From Paenibacillus lutimineralis (lineage in GTDB: Bacteria; Bacillota; Bacilli; Paenibacillales; Paenibacillaceae), in NCBI RefSeq assembly GCF_003991425.1, contig NZ_CP034346.1, positions 3,633,501-3,697,500 on the forward strand: a DNA stretch of 64,000 nt. The letters run 5' to 3'. Every line of letters starts with the position of its first letter. Position 1 is the first letter of the stretch. Positions 54,256 through 64,000 of this stretch are shown here, in pieces. Under the pieces are notes generated by a model. That model was not told the origin of the DNA. It searched no databases and was given only the letters and a program-made list of their open reading frames with translations. Position numbers and translations under genes: made by a program.

Positions 54256-54353
54256 CCGATGATCCTTCCAGAACATATTTTGATTCTTGATTGTTATAAC
54301 GTATAGAATCCAAATTGGTTTCATGCATCAAGTATCTTAGTTGGATTCCCAGA

Positions 54354-55265
54354 TTAAAGCCCTAGCCTTTCTACCTCCTGTACTGCCAACTCACAAATTC
54401 GATGACTCTCCAGCGCATCGCTGATCGAAATTTGAGGCTGCTTCCCCTCGCGAACACAACTTAGGAAGTGGTCTGTCATATCAACAAATCCTCTCCGGTA
54501 TAAAACTGGATCCCAATCCTTGAATTTTAGAAGCTTCTCCTCACCATTAGCAAAATGAACGGTAGTATTCAAGCCATCAATTACCCATTTATTACCGGGA
54601 TTCATCACCTCAAGTATTTCTTCATTTGTCCCAGAGTCGCGGTTCATCACTCCGATACATGTAAATCCATCACCTTCTAGCTGTAGCGTAATGTGATAGA
54701 GTTGTCCTTCAAGAATATAAGGTGAGACCTTCACCTGCTTCACTTCACCTGGAGCCAAATAACGCAGCGTATCAACCACATGGATAAAGTCGTCAAAAAT
54801 AAACCGCCGTGCCACGTCAGGCAAGGCAATTCGATTCTTCTGCAGCACGATCATTCGCGGAGCCGCCTCACTTTTCAATGAAGCGACCATCGGTGCAAAA
54901 CGCCGGTTGAAGCCTACCATGAGTAGCACTTGCTTCTCCTCCGCCAGCTTGGCAATTCTCTCGCATTCCGCATATTGATAAGAAATAGGCTTATCCACAA
55001 ACACATGAATTCCGTGAGTGATCAATTGTTCAGCGATCTGGGCATGCGATTCTGTCGCTGTATGTATGAAAGCCGCCTGAATTCCGGCCGTGATTAACTG
55101 CTCCACACTTCCCGCCGTCTCGGCGATCCGATATTTAGCCTGTAGATGCTCCAAAGTCTGGGCATTTCTCGTACACAACACTAGTTCGATATCTTCTCGA
55201 TCCGTCAATACCGGCAAATATGCCTTTCTGGCGATATCGCCAAGTCCAATAATGCCAATCCGCAT
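54354..55265 (-). CDS. Gfo/Idh/MocA family oxidoreductase
   Basis: A 303-residue NAD(P)-dependent dehydrogenase. The N-terminal Rossmann fold is MRIGIIGLGDIARKAYLPVL, then AAFIHTATESHAQIAEQLI and the family motif FVDKPISYQYAECERIAKLA. The second half is the GFO_IDH_MocA C-terminal sheet (MIVLQKNRIALPDVARRFIF). These enzymes oxidise sugars or inositols; the substrate is unknown. ATG 55265 is eight bases after GGAGG. Confidence 0.88.
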   Translation of the reverse strand: MRIGIIGLGDIARKAYLPVLTDREDIELVLCTRNAQTLEHLQAKYRIAETAGSVEQLITAGIQAAFIHTATESHAQIAEQLITHGIHVFVDKPISYQYAECERIAKLAEEKQVLLMVGFNRRFAPMVASLKSEAAPRMIVLQKNRIALPDVARRFIFDDFIHVVDTLRYLAPGEVKQVKVSPYILEGQLYHITLQLEGDGFTCIGVMNRDSGTNEEILEVMNPGNKWVIDGLNTTVHFANGEEKLLKFKDWDPVLYRRGFVDMTDHFLSCVREGKQPQISISDALESHRICELAVQEVERLGL

Positions 55266-55389
55266 TTTTATTTCCTCCCTCATAGGTTCTCCTATTCTAT
55301 GTCTCCACTATATTCTAGGTTTTTATAGAAATCAAAGCTTGAGTCTCCTTCGTAGAAACCAGCAAGTTTTACGGCAGGCCTTTTTCATT

Positions 55390-55417
55390 TTGAAATATAC
55401 GGGTACAATAGTATAGA
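55390..55417 (+). promoter_or_regulatory. Candidate promoter of fabV
   Basis: TTGAAA (55390-55395) and TATAGA (55412-55417), spacer 16 bases, about 52 bases before the start. Confidence 0.45.
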
Positions 55418-55469
55418 TTAAAGTAATTTTAAACTATAAGATTTGAAATGAAAGGAAAGACACAATTTC

Positions 55470-56660
55470 ATGATTATTAAACCTAGGACTCGCGGATTCA
55501 TCTGTACGACCGCTCATCCCGTTGGATGTGCCAAGCAGGTACAGCATCAAATTGATTATGTCTCCAAGCAACCCACCATAGATGGACCGAAAAATGTACT
55601 TGTGATCGGAGCTTCTACCGGTTATGGTTTAGCTTCGCGTGTGGTAGCAGCTTTTGGAGCCGGGGCAAACACCATAGGCGTGTATCGCCCAAGTGCGGCA
55701 ACGGCTACGCGGACCGCTTCCGCAGGCTGGTACAATTCCGCGGCTTTTGAACAGGCAGCTGAAGCAGCTGGCCTGAAATCCTTCAGCGTGACAGGCGATG
55801 CCTTCACAGATGAGATCAAAGCTAAGACGGCCAAAGTCATTGCCGAGAAGCTGGGCAAAGTTGACATGGTCATTTACAGTGTTGCAACGGCACGTCGCAC
55901 AGATCCACGGACTGGCGAAACCTTCAACTCCACGTTGAAGCCCATCGGTCAACCGTATACGAACAAGACGGTTAACTTCCACACAGGCGAAATCAGCTCG
56001 GTGACGTTGGAACCTGCGACAGAGCAAGAAATCGCTGATACGGTTGCTGTCATGGGCGGTGATGATTGGAAGCTGTGGATCGACACACTGGCAGAAGCTG
56101 GAGTCCTCGCTGACAATGCGGTTACGATCGCCTTCTCTTATATTGGATCCGATATCACTCAGCCCATCTACCGTGATGGTACGATTGGGCAAGCGAAGGA
56201 TGATTTAGAACGTACAGCCCATGAATTGGATCAGCGCTTGAACAACATCGGAGGACATGCTTATGTCATCGTCAGCAAGGCGCTTGTGACTCAATCAAGT
56301 TCTGCAATTCCGGTTGTTCCACTCTACATGTCCACCTTATATAAAGTGATGAAGGAGAAAGGAATACACGAAGGAACGATCGAACAGATGTATCGTTTGT
56401 TCTCCGAACGGCTGTACGGCCCGGATATCGTCCCTGTTGATGAAGTAGGGCGAATCCGTATTGATGATTGGGAAATGCGCGATGATGTACAAGAAGAGGT
56501 TACGAAGCTATGGGATCTGATGAGTACTGACAACGTCTTCGATCTATCCGATCTCTCCGGCTACCGCAAGGAATTCTTCCAGCTATTCGGCTTCGAGGTA
56601 GATGGTATCAACTATGAAGCAGATGTTGATCCAGCCGTTTCTGTTCCTCATATGGAGTAG
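55470..56660 (+). CDS. fabV: Enoyl-ACP reductase FabV (trans-2-enoyl-CoA reductase family)
   Basis: A 396-residue NAD(P)H-dependent reductase for the last step of fatty acid elongation. The N-terminus IIKPRTRGFICTTAHPVGC is diagnostic. The cofactor site is VLVIGASTGYGLASRV, and the catalytic Tyr234-x8-Lys243 lies in IYRDGTIGQAK, the FabV form of the SDR triad. FabV is insensitive to triclosan in several bacteria, unlike FabI. Its presence next to ordinary housekeeping genes suggests it is part of the native fatty acid system or a backup; whether FabI or FabL also exists cannot be seen here. ATG follows GGAAAG. Confidence 0.95.
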   Translation: MIIKPRTRGFICTTAHPVGCAKQVQHQIDYVSKQPTIDGPKNVLVIGASTGYGLASRVVAAFGAGANTIGVYRPSAATATRTASAGWYNSAAFEQAAEAAGLKSFSVTGDAFTDEIKAKTAKVIAEKLGKVDMVIYSVATARRTDPRTGETFNSTLKPIGQPYTNKTVNFHTGEISSVTLEPATEQEIADTVAVMGGDDWKLWIDTLAEAGVLADNAVTIAFSYIGSDITQPIYRDGTIGQAKDDLERTAHELDQRLNNIGGHAYVIVSKALVTQSSSAIPVVPLYMSTLYKVMKEKGIHEGTIEQMYRLFSERLYGPDIVPVDEVGRIRIDDWEMRDDVQEEVTKLWDLMSTDNVFDLSDLSGYRKEFFQLFGFEVDGINYEADVDPAVSVPHME

Positions 56661-56832
56661 ACGCATAATATAATCAGACGATGTACACAAATAGAACTAG
56701 GGTATGGATGCTTGATTTATTATTTCCGTCCTTTAGTTCTATTATTTTTATTAGGGCGGTTCCATACATTTCCGTTATAATTAGACTCAGCGGATTTGCC
56801 GCACAATATTCAATGCAGCTCCCCTGCTGCTC

Positions 56833-56860
56833 TTGTATCACACGCCGCTCATGTTACAAT
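56833..56860 (+). promoter_or_regulatory. Candidate promoter of the DEAD-box helicase gene
   Basis: TTGTAT (56833-56838) and TACAAT (56855-56860), spacer 16 bases, 48 bases before the start. Confidence 0.4.
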
Positions 56861-56908
56861 AGCTAAAGGTATTAGACGCAATTTATAATAAGGAGCTTAA
56901 CAAATTAC

Positions 56909-58414
56909 ATGACGAAATCATTCCAGAAGCTGGGCATTCGTGCCGAGCTGGTACAGCAATTGCAAGAACTGGGGATCACAACACCAACTCCAATCCAGGC
57001 GGAAGCGATCCCTTATATACAAGCCGGACATGATATTATTGGCGAGGCACAGACCGGCACCGGCAAGACGCTGGCATTCATTCTGCCGATGCTTGAGTGT
57101 ATCAATGTGAATAGTCCAGAGGTTCAGGGGCTGATTCTAACCCCTACCCGGGAGCTTGCCATTCAAATTACTAGTGAGCTGAAGAAGCTTGCATCTGTGG
57201 TTGGGGCACGTGTTCTTGCCGCTTATGGCGGCCAAGATGTGGAACGGCAGCTGCGTAAGCTTGAGGGCGCAATCCATATCGTTGTCGCTACACCTGGCCG
57301 ATTGCTGGATCATCTGCGGCGCGGCTCGATCCATTTCGGCAAATTGAAAATGCTCGTCCTTGACGAAGCGGATCAAATGCTGCACATGGGCTTCCTTCCC
57401 GAAGTCCAGAATATTGTGGAGCAAACCCCTGTACGCCGTCAGACTCTGCTCTTCTCTGCGACGATGCCACACCAGGTTCGACAGCTAGCACAGGCTTACA
57501 TGCAGAAGCCAGAGGAAGTGAAAATTCCGACCCAACAGATAACGCTCACGGAAATTTCGCAGATCGCTGTCCAAGTCACAGACCGCTCTAAATTCAAGGA
57601 TCTCTGTACCCTCATCGAACAACAGCATCCTTATCTTGCAGTCGTCTTCTGCCGTACCAAACGGCGGGCCAGCAAATTGAATCAGGAGCTACAGGAGCAA
57701 GGCTACGCTTCAGACGAACTGCATGGTGATTTGTCGCAAGCGAAGCGTGAACAGGTCATGAAGAAATTCCGGGAAGCGAAGCTGCAAATACTGGTCGCTA
57801 CCGATATGGCTGCACGTGGGCTTGATATTGAAGGCGTGACACATGTATTCAACTATGACATACCTGCTGATGCCGAATATTACATTCACCGCATCGGACG
57901 GACAGGCCGTGCCGGAAACACCGGGGTGGCGATCACATTTGTAACGGCCCATGATCGCGGGTCCCTGGAAGCGATCGAACGTGGCATTAAGATGACTATA
58001 CCGAAGCGGCAGCTTGCCGAATCAGGACTGAGACGTATTGAAGGGTCCGCGACTACGACAGCTAGAGATTCTCGCAAGAGAAACAACGGTGCCGATAGCG
58101 CACGTTCCGGCAGAAATGCCAGTACGGGTGAATATGGTGCTGGACGCAGTGCAAAACGCGGACAATCGAGAGATGAGCGTGGCTCCAACGCCGGACGCTC
58201 AGGACGATCAAGCGAACGCGACTATTCGCGCAGCAGCCGTAGTTCTAGTCCTGGAGGCCGGGAGCCAGGACGCGCTAGCCGTGGCGAACGTCAGGATTCG
58301 GGACGCCAAGGACGCCGTGGTACTGACGGACGCAATAGCGGACAAGGCAACAGGCAAGGTAGCGGCCGCCAGAATCCGTCAGGCGGCAATCGCGGCGGCA
58401 GAGGCAGACGATAG
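56909..58414 (+). CDS. DEAD-box RNA helicase (CshA-like)
   Basis: A 501-residue ATP-dependent RNA helicase. Motifs in order: Q motif FQKLGI...TPTPIQ, Walker A AQTGTGKT (47-54), PTRELAIQ, VATPGRLLDHL, DEAD (152-155) with MLVLDEADQMLHMG, SATMP, and the C-terminal HRIGRTGRAGNTG. The last 115 or so residues are a low-complexity tail rich in Arg, Gly and Ser (RGG-like), which binds RNA without sequence choice. Such enzymes act in cold growth, ribosome assembly or mRNA decay. It has its own terminator (58452-58515). Confidence 0.93.
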   Translation: MTKSFQKLGIRAELVQQLQELGITTPTPIQAEAIPYIQAGHDIIGEAQTGTGKTLAFILPMLECINVNSPEVQGLILTPTRELAIQITSELKKLASVVGARVLAAYGGQDVERQLRKLEGAIHIVVATPGRLLDHLRRGSIHFGKLKMLVLDEADQMLHMGFLPEVQNIVEQTPVRRQTLLFSATMPHQVRQLAQAYMQKPEEVKIPTQQITLTEISQIAVQVTDRSKFKDLCTLIEQQHPYLAVVFCRTKRRASKLNQELQEQGYASDELHGDLSQAKREQVMKKFREAKLQILVATDMAARGLDIEGVTHVFNYDIPADAEYYIHRIGRTGRAGNTGVAITFVTAHDRGSLEAIERGIKMTIPKRQLAESGLRRIEGSATTTARDSRKRNNGADSARSGRNASTGEYGAGRSAKRGQSRDERGSNAGRSGRSSERDYSRSSRSSSPGGREPGRASRGERQDSGRQGRRGTDGRNSGQGNRQGSGRQNPSGGNRGGRGRR

Positions 58415-58451
58415 AAGCCAAGCCCTGAACAACAACTGATGTTCTAATAAT

Positions 58452-58515
58452 AAAAAACCGTTCCATTTGTAGATGGTCAAGCAATCTCCCATCAACGAGT
58501 GGAACGGTTTTTTTA
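58452..58515 (+). terminator. Terminator of the helicase gene
   Basis: AAAACCGTTCCA (58454-58465) pairs with TGGAACGGTTTT (58500-58511), with T-run to 58514. The long 34-base loop carries an inner hairpin. Confidence 0.8.
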
Positions 58516-58525
58516 AAATATAAAA

Positions 58526-58567
58526 AGGGGCTAGCCCGCTATTATCAAACAGCTAGGTTAGCCCCTT
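58526..58567 (-). terminator. Terminator of the flavoprotein gene
   Basis: On the minus strand AAGGGGCTA and TAGCCCCTT (58526-58534 and 58556-58567) close a hairpin, then TTTTTATATTTT. Confidence 0.75.
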
Positions 58568-58591
58568 CGAAGGGTTCAGCCCAATCAACTA

Positions 58592-60553
<1,962 letters not shown>

Positions 60554-60630
60554 CTATTTCAACCTATCGCAACCAACTTCACGGTTTGGCGTATTAAATG
60601 TATAAAACTGAAAGGAAGAGGTTGATCGAT

Positions 60631-61335
60631 ATGGCGGCGAAGCTCAACAAAATCATGTCCCCCACCTTTATTTTCTTTACGTGTGTTATAGTCCTGTCCG
60701 TTGTCGTCGCTGTACTGTCAAGACCTTACTTCACAGAGCCTATCTTCTACATCAACGAGAACAAGTACAAGTTCGCGAGCGAGCAAGGCAACCAGGTCTC
60801 TTATCACAGTAAAACGGCTGCTCCCATTCAGGTCAGCATTGACGGTCATGAGCGTACGGTAATTATCAATCACAAGGAATATTACATAACGAAATACAAT
60901 TCTAACTACAATACAACGTATAACGTAATGTATCCGAACGGTCGTAATTACGAAGTAAGAGATCAATCCGGTTATTTATTGAGTTTCGATGAAAATGGCG
61001 ATTTCGTCGTCGAGGCCTTCGCTTATGTGAACAACCAAAGAGTCATTCGAGAAGGCGAGGAGGAATTTACCCCAGCGATGCTTGTAACGGCCTCTTACCC
61101 AGAATATCATGATACTCCTGGGGCATCTGGATTTCTTTTTCTAGCATTAGCTATACTCATTTATGGATGGTGCGCCTATCGATATGAGAAATTTCAGGAC
61201 ATTATGTTTAACCTCTCACCTCAAAGACTTTGGGTGAACAACCCTGAACCTAGTGACTTTTATTATTTCATGTGCAAAGTTGGCGGAATTTTCTGCATGG
61301 CCTTTGCCGTCTGGGTTGCCCTCCAAGCATTCTGA
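60631..61335 (+). CDS. Membrane protein with a DUF6199-like C-terminal part
   Basis: A 234-residue protein with an N-terminal anchor (PTFIFFTCVIVLSVVVAVLS), an extracytoplasmic beta-rich middle (about 40-165: YHSKTAAPIQVSIDGHERTV) and two further hydrophobic segments (FLFLALAILIYGWCAYRYEK and VGGIFCMAFAVWVALQAF). The end is like DUF6199, a small C-terminal two-helix membrane module. Function unknown. ATG 60631 follows AAGAGG by nine bases. It converges with the next gene with only eight bases between them. Confidence 0.65.
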   Translation: MAAKLNKIMSPTFIFFTCVIVLSVVVAVLSRPYFTEPIFYINENKYKFASEQGNQVSYHSKTAAPIQVSIDGHERTVIINHKEYYITKYNSNYNTTYNVMYPNGRNYEVRDQSGYLLSFDENGDFVVEAFAYVNNQRVIREGEEEFTPAMLVTASYPEYHDTPGASGFLFLALAILIYGWCAYRYEKFQDIMFNLSPQRLWVNNPEPSDFYYFMCKVGGIFCMAFAVWVALQAF

Positions 61336-61343
61336 TCTGAGAC

Positions 61344-62042
61344 TTATGAACGTTCTAATAAATCTATGATTTGCATTAAACTAGATACCGTATATGTGCT
61401 TTTAGGTAAATCTGGTTCAGGTATGCTTCCCTTAGGATTAAACCACACGCTATCGATTCCGACGTTATTGGCTCCCTGAATATCCGATGTTAATCGATCA
61501 CCTATCATTAGGAATTCTTCCGTCCGGCTTGTCTGCAAAGCATCGAAAATATGGTTAAAGAAATAAGGGCTCGGTTTTTCATAACCAATCTCTTCGGAAA
61601 TAAATAGTTGTTCAAAATATCCGTGCAGCTTGGCATCTTCTAATCTTTTTCTTTGGGTCTTTCCTACACCGTTTGTTCCAACATATAACTTACAATCTAG
61701 CTTACTGAGGCTATTGAGCAATTCCTCTGCTTGAGCAATGGTCTTATGTCCTTCATTTAAATGCTCACGGTACATTGCTTCAACCTTTGCGCCATTTTCA
61801 TCTATAGAGAACTCCTGCAAAAAAAGTGAAAAACGCGTTGTCAGCACCTCATCCCGAGAGATCAGGCCTTCCTCTAATTGATGCCACAATCCATCATTAA
61901 TGCGCTTGTAACATGCAATGGTTTGTTCGTTATAAGGTAATTTGAATTGCGTAATAATTTGTTTTAATGCCTTTTCCTCTGAATCTTGAAAATCAAGAAT
62001 CGTATCATCTAAGTCAAAAATTATATGTTTGTATTTGTTCAT
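61344..62042 (-). CDS. HAD pyrimidine nucleotidase, YjjG/YfnB family
   Basis: A 232-residue haloacid dehalogenase phosphatase. HIIFDLDDTILDF gives the nucleophilic Asp and acid/base Asp. LYVGTNGVGKTQRKRL (motif II), ISEEIGYEKPSPYFF with the conserved Lys, and MIGDRLTSDIQGANNVGIDS complete the motifs. Members hydrolyse noncanonical pyrimidine nucleotides and protect against misincorporation. ATG 62042 is the natural start. Confidence 0.92.
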   Translation of the reverse strand: MNKYKHIIFDLDDTILDFQDSEEKALKQIITQFKLPYNEQTIACYKRINDGLWHQLEEGLISRDEVLTTRFSLFLQEFSIDENGAKVEAMYREHLNEGHKTIAQAEELLNSLSKLDCKLYVGTNGVGKTQRKRLEDAKLHGYFEQLFISEEIGYEKPSPYFFNHIFDALQTSRTEEFLMIGDRLTSDIQGANNVGIDSVWFNPKGSIPEPDLPKSTYTVSSLMQIIDLLERS

Positions 62043-62151
62043 GATCTATACACCCCTTGGTAGTAATATATCCAAATTAAGAGAGAATCGCCCATCCATA
62101 ACTTACCTGCCCTATTCTCCTTCCAGACATGTTAGAATGAAATTGCGAAAA

Positions 62152-62167
62152 GTTACAACATTGTAAC
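62152..62167. promoter_or_regulatory. Perfect short palindrome upstream of the CAP-domain gene
   Basis: GTTACAA (62152-62158), CA, TTGTAAC (62161-62167): a 7-bp perfect inverted repeat 62 bases before the start, the size of a repressor operator. No binding protein can be named. Confidence 0.4.
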
Positions 62168-62229
62168 CGGGATGTCATTTTTGAATTCCGTCGCGAACTC
62201 AATACGATAACTTGGAGGGAATCAAGAAT

Positions 62230-63057
62230 ATGACCCATAAGAATCTGAAAACTCTATTCACAGGAAGTATGGCAGTAGCTGTTATTGCTGCTGGAGTAAT
62301 TTTACCACAAGGAGGAAAAGCGGAAGCAGCCTCTGCTTCTAATATAGATTGCAATCAACCAACACAGCAGGTTCAAAAGGTTCAGCAAAAATGGGTGCAA
62401 TTGAACTGGAATGGTAACTTGGACGATTTGAAATCTCTACTATCTCAGCTTCCTAATCTTGATCTGTCTAACCTGCCGGAGATTCAAAAACCAACAACTC
62501 CGAGCGAGAAACCAAGTAACCCAGAACAAAAGCCATCGACAGGATCGGACTCATCTAATAACAATAATAACGAAACGCCAACAAAACCGACTACACCTAC
62601 AACACCAACAAAGCCGACAACGCCAACAACACCTACAAAACCAACAGCACCAAGCGATAATAACAATGGCACATCCGGTCAAACGGACAATGCTTCCTTC
62701 GCACAGCAAGTGGTGAATCTGGTCAATCAGGAGCGCAGCAAAGCCGGTCTTAAGCCGCTTACAGTTCAAGATAATCTGACTAAAGTAGCTGCAGCGAAAG
62801 CAGCGGATATGCGCCAGAACAATTATTTTGACCACCAATCGCCAACCTACGGTTCTCCATTCGATATGATGAAGCAGTTTGGAGTAAGCTATAGCTACGC
62901 AGGTGAGAATATCGCGAAAGGTCAACGTACCCCTGCTGAAGTCATGAACGCTTGGATGAACAGTGAAGGCCACCGTCAAAATATTATGAGTCCAAACTTC
63001 ACCAAGATTGGTGTGGCTTATGATAACGGCTACTGGGTTCAAGAATTTATCGGCTAG
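62230..63057 (+). CDS. Secreted CAP-domain protein (YkwD-like)
   Basis: A 275-residue exported protein. A signal peptide (about 1-34, ending KAEAASA) leads to a short conserved segment, then a Thr/Pro linker (about 85-140 with repeats of TPTKPTTPT), and a C-terminal CAP/SCP domain (about 155-275). The CAP core is VNLVNQERSKAGLKPLTVQD, with His and Glu of the cavity in YFDHQSPTYGSPFDMMKQFG and AGENIAKGQ and the closing NAWMNSEGHRQNIMSP. B. subtilis YkwD and its spore-associated relatives share this layout. The biochemical role of bacterial CAP domains is unknown. ATG 62230 follows GGAGGG. Confidence 0.88.
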   Translation: MTHKNLKTLFTGSMAVAVIAAGVILPQGGKAEAASASNIDCNQPTQQVQKVQQKWVQLNWNGNLDDLKSLLSQLPNLDLSNLPEIQKPTTPSEKPSNPEQKPSTGSDSSNNNNNETPTKPTTPTTPTKPTTPTTPTKPTAPSDNNNGTSGQTDNASFAQQVVNLVNQERSKAGLKPLTVQDNLTKVAAAKAADMRQNNYFDHQSPTYGSPFDMMKQFGVSYSYAGENIAKGQRTPAEVMNAWMNSEGHRQNIMSPNFTKIGVAYDNGYWVQEFIG

Positions 63058-63065
63058 TAAAGGTA

Positions 63066-63307
63066 ATTCAAAAAGTCCGCTTTTGATCACGAAGTGAATC
63101 AAGAAGTGGCATCGGCATCGAATCTTGAATTCAGCCGGGTCTAAGCAGATGCTTACGAAGTTATGTTTCCTACGGAAACATCTCAGGTGCTCACGTACAA
63201 ACTACGTACGCTCTGCTCCTCAGACCCTAGCTTCATCCAACTGAAGCGTTTCGAAGAAACGCACATCGGAAGCATAAGCTTCGGTTCTGAAAACCGGAGT
63301 TTTGAAT
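63066..63307. repeat. Hairpin-rich intergenic element closed by inverted ends
   Basis: A 242-base gene-free block with ATTCAAAA (63066-63073) and TTTTGAAT (63300-63307) as complementary ends. Inside are GGGTCT (63137-63142) with AGACCC (63222-63227), enclosing TAAGCA/TGCTTA (63142-63155), ATGTTTCC/GGAAACAT (63163-63181) and ACGTA/TACGT (63193-63207). Further hairpins are GCTTC/GAAGC (63230-63247), GCGTTTC/GAAACGC (63246-63262), GAAGC/GCTTC (63269-63282) and CGGTT/AACCG (63282-63296). The nested arrangement suggests a folded RNA or a small mobile repeat. Confidence 0.6.
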
Positions 63308-63349
63308 CTACTAATGATAAAAAGCTACACGCATAAATTCAGAAATACT

Positions 63350-63390
63350 ACAAATCCTAGGTACCAAGAAGGTGCCTAGGATTTGTATTT
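63350..63390 (-). terminator. Terminator of the histidine kinase gene
   Basis: CAAATCCTAGG (63351-63361) and CCTAGGATTTG (63375-63385) are exact complements just past the stop of the kinase at 63393. Confidence 0.7.
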
Positions 63391-63392
63391 AT

Positions 63393-64000
63393 CTACTCCT
63401 CTTGTTGTTCTGAGCTTGTATACATCGACCTCTTCATCTCAATACAGAATCGGTAATCTCCTTGCTGATGATCCAGCCAAATCCGGCCACCATGCAGTTC
63501 GACAATATTTCTCGCGATCGATAAGCCTAGTCCATAGCCGGGTGGCATATACATATCATTCTGCTTAGGCTCCATCCTGTAGAACCGTTGAAATAGCAGT
63601 TCTTCCTGCTCTTTAGTAATCGGTTGACCTTGATTCTCTACCGATAGCTGTACATACTTCTCACCTGTAACCAGGCTGATCTTCACTTCGCCAGGCACCA
63701 GTGAGAACTTCGTGGCATTCATTAGCAGATTATCTATGGCTCGGACCATTTGCTCGACATCCATACTCATTATGACTGGATCGGGGCTTAGCTCCTGAAT
63801 CAAAGTAATTCCTTGTTCTCTCGCAACCGGTTCAAATTCCGAGACCATTTGCTCAATTAGACTATGAAAGTCTACCTCCTGGAGATTCAACTGAACATCG
63901 CCATGGGATAGACGTGTATATTCAAACAGATCATCAATCAACTTCTTGAGCTGCTGGGTTTTGTTGAACGCATTGTTAATATAGCGCGCCTCTTCCTGCT
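63393..64000 (-). CDS. Sensor histidine kinase, VanS-like (N-terminus outside window)
   Basis: The last 200 or so residues of a kinase whose frame stays open at the window end. The dimerisation helix is partly visible as NKTQQLKKLIDDLFEYTRLS, followed by the ATPase: N box MVRAIDNLLMNATKFS, G box PGYGLGLSIARNIVELHGGR. The style of the C-terminal half is that of VanS/PhoR-type kinases. The true start and sensor domain lie beyond 64000, so the stimulus cannot be inferred. Confidence 0.85.
   Translation of the reverse strand, partial: QEEARYINNAFNKTQQLKKLIDDLFEYTRLSHGDVQLNLQEVDFHSLIEQMVSEFEPVAREQGITLIQELSPDPVIMSMDVEQMVRAIDNLLMNATKFSLVPGEVKISLVTGEKYVQLSVENQGQPITKEQEELLFQRFYRMEPKQNDMYMPPGYGLGLSIARNIVELHGGRIWLDHQQGDYRFCIEMKRSMYTSSEQQEE

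Noticed and set aside
58038..58439. Second plus-strand frame across the helicase tail
   Set aside because: A frame-shifted shadow of the Arg/Gly-rich tail.
62551..63102. Long minus-strand open frame across the CAP-domain gene
   Set aside because: An antisense artefact of the Thr/Pro repeat linker; codon content is not protein-like.

Overview
This 64 kb window reads as chromosome of a Gram-positive, endospore-forming member of the Bacillales, most likely Paenibacillus. The clues are AGGAGG-type ribosome binding sites, some TTG and GTG starts, YesM/YesN-type two-component and Lpl-type sugar ABC genes, a collagen-like exosporium-type protein, Gram-positive riboswitch classes and futalosine-pathway menaquinone genes. 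No rRNA, tRNA, CRISPR array, phage or insertion sequence was seen. The genus is an inference from gene content, not a database match.

Layout. 1-7.2 kb: a cut-off glucose PTS permease (ptsG), a nitroreductase, a DUF4062 gene with a small overlapping partner, and a TetR regulator divergent from a three-gene ABC exporter. 7.2-8.2 kb: a guanidine-I riboswitch with its own promoter and terminator drives a paired SMR exporter (ykkCD type). 8.3-10.9 kb: an Old Yellow Enzyme (namA) joined to futalosine hydrolase (mqnB) and mqnD. 11-19 kb: small metabolic and regulatory genes (DJ-1/PfpI, zinc ribbon, DinB, WYL regulator, radical SAM), a collagen-like/DUF4183 pair, a fluoride riboswitch ahead of a frameshifted CLC-F type channel, and a trypsin-like protease. 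19-28 kb: a sigma-70 paralogue without region 1.1, then a kdp potassium-uptake operon led by two consecutive c-di-AMP (ydaO-type) riboswitches and ending in a kinase-less, internally duplicated KdpD. 28-41 kb: a MerR/MFS pair, transporters, a five-copy intergenic repeat, small enzymes, a substrate-binding ABC transporter of the TrpXYZ/pfam04392 type, a phosphoesterase and a Bcr-type exporter. 41.5-51.6 kb: a system for sensing, importing and cutting glycans (YesM kinase, YesN regulator, two permeases, a lipoprotein and a secreted GH85 endo-beta-N-acetylglucosaminidase). 51.8-64 kb: a coiled-coil protein, two unknown membrane-linked proteins, a Gfo/Idh/MocA dehydrogenase, FabV, a DEAD-box helicase, a lipoprotein fumarate-reductase-like flavoprotein, a YjjG-type nucleotidase, a CAP-domain secreted protein, a 242-bp hairpin-rich intergenic element, and the end of a VanS-like histidine kinase.

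The strongest story is RNA-level control. Three riboswitch classes (guanidine, fluoride, and c-di-AMP twice) precede transport genes in one 20 kb stretch. The kdp locus is the most unusual: two complete c-di-AMP aptamers, each with its own terminator, stand in series before a potassium pump, and the pump operon also encodes a doubled KdpD sensor domain with no kinase. The 63066-63307 element and the TAACGAAAC repeats at 31294-31513 are the intergenic structures least explained by known features.
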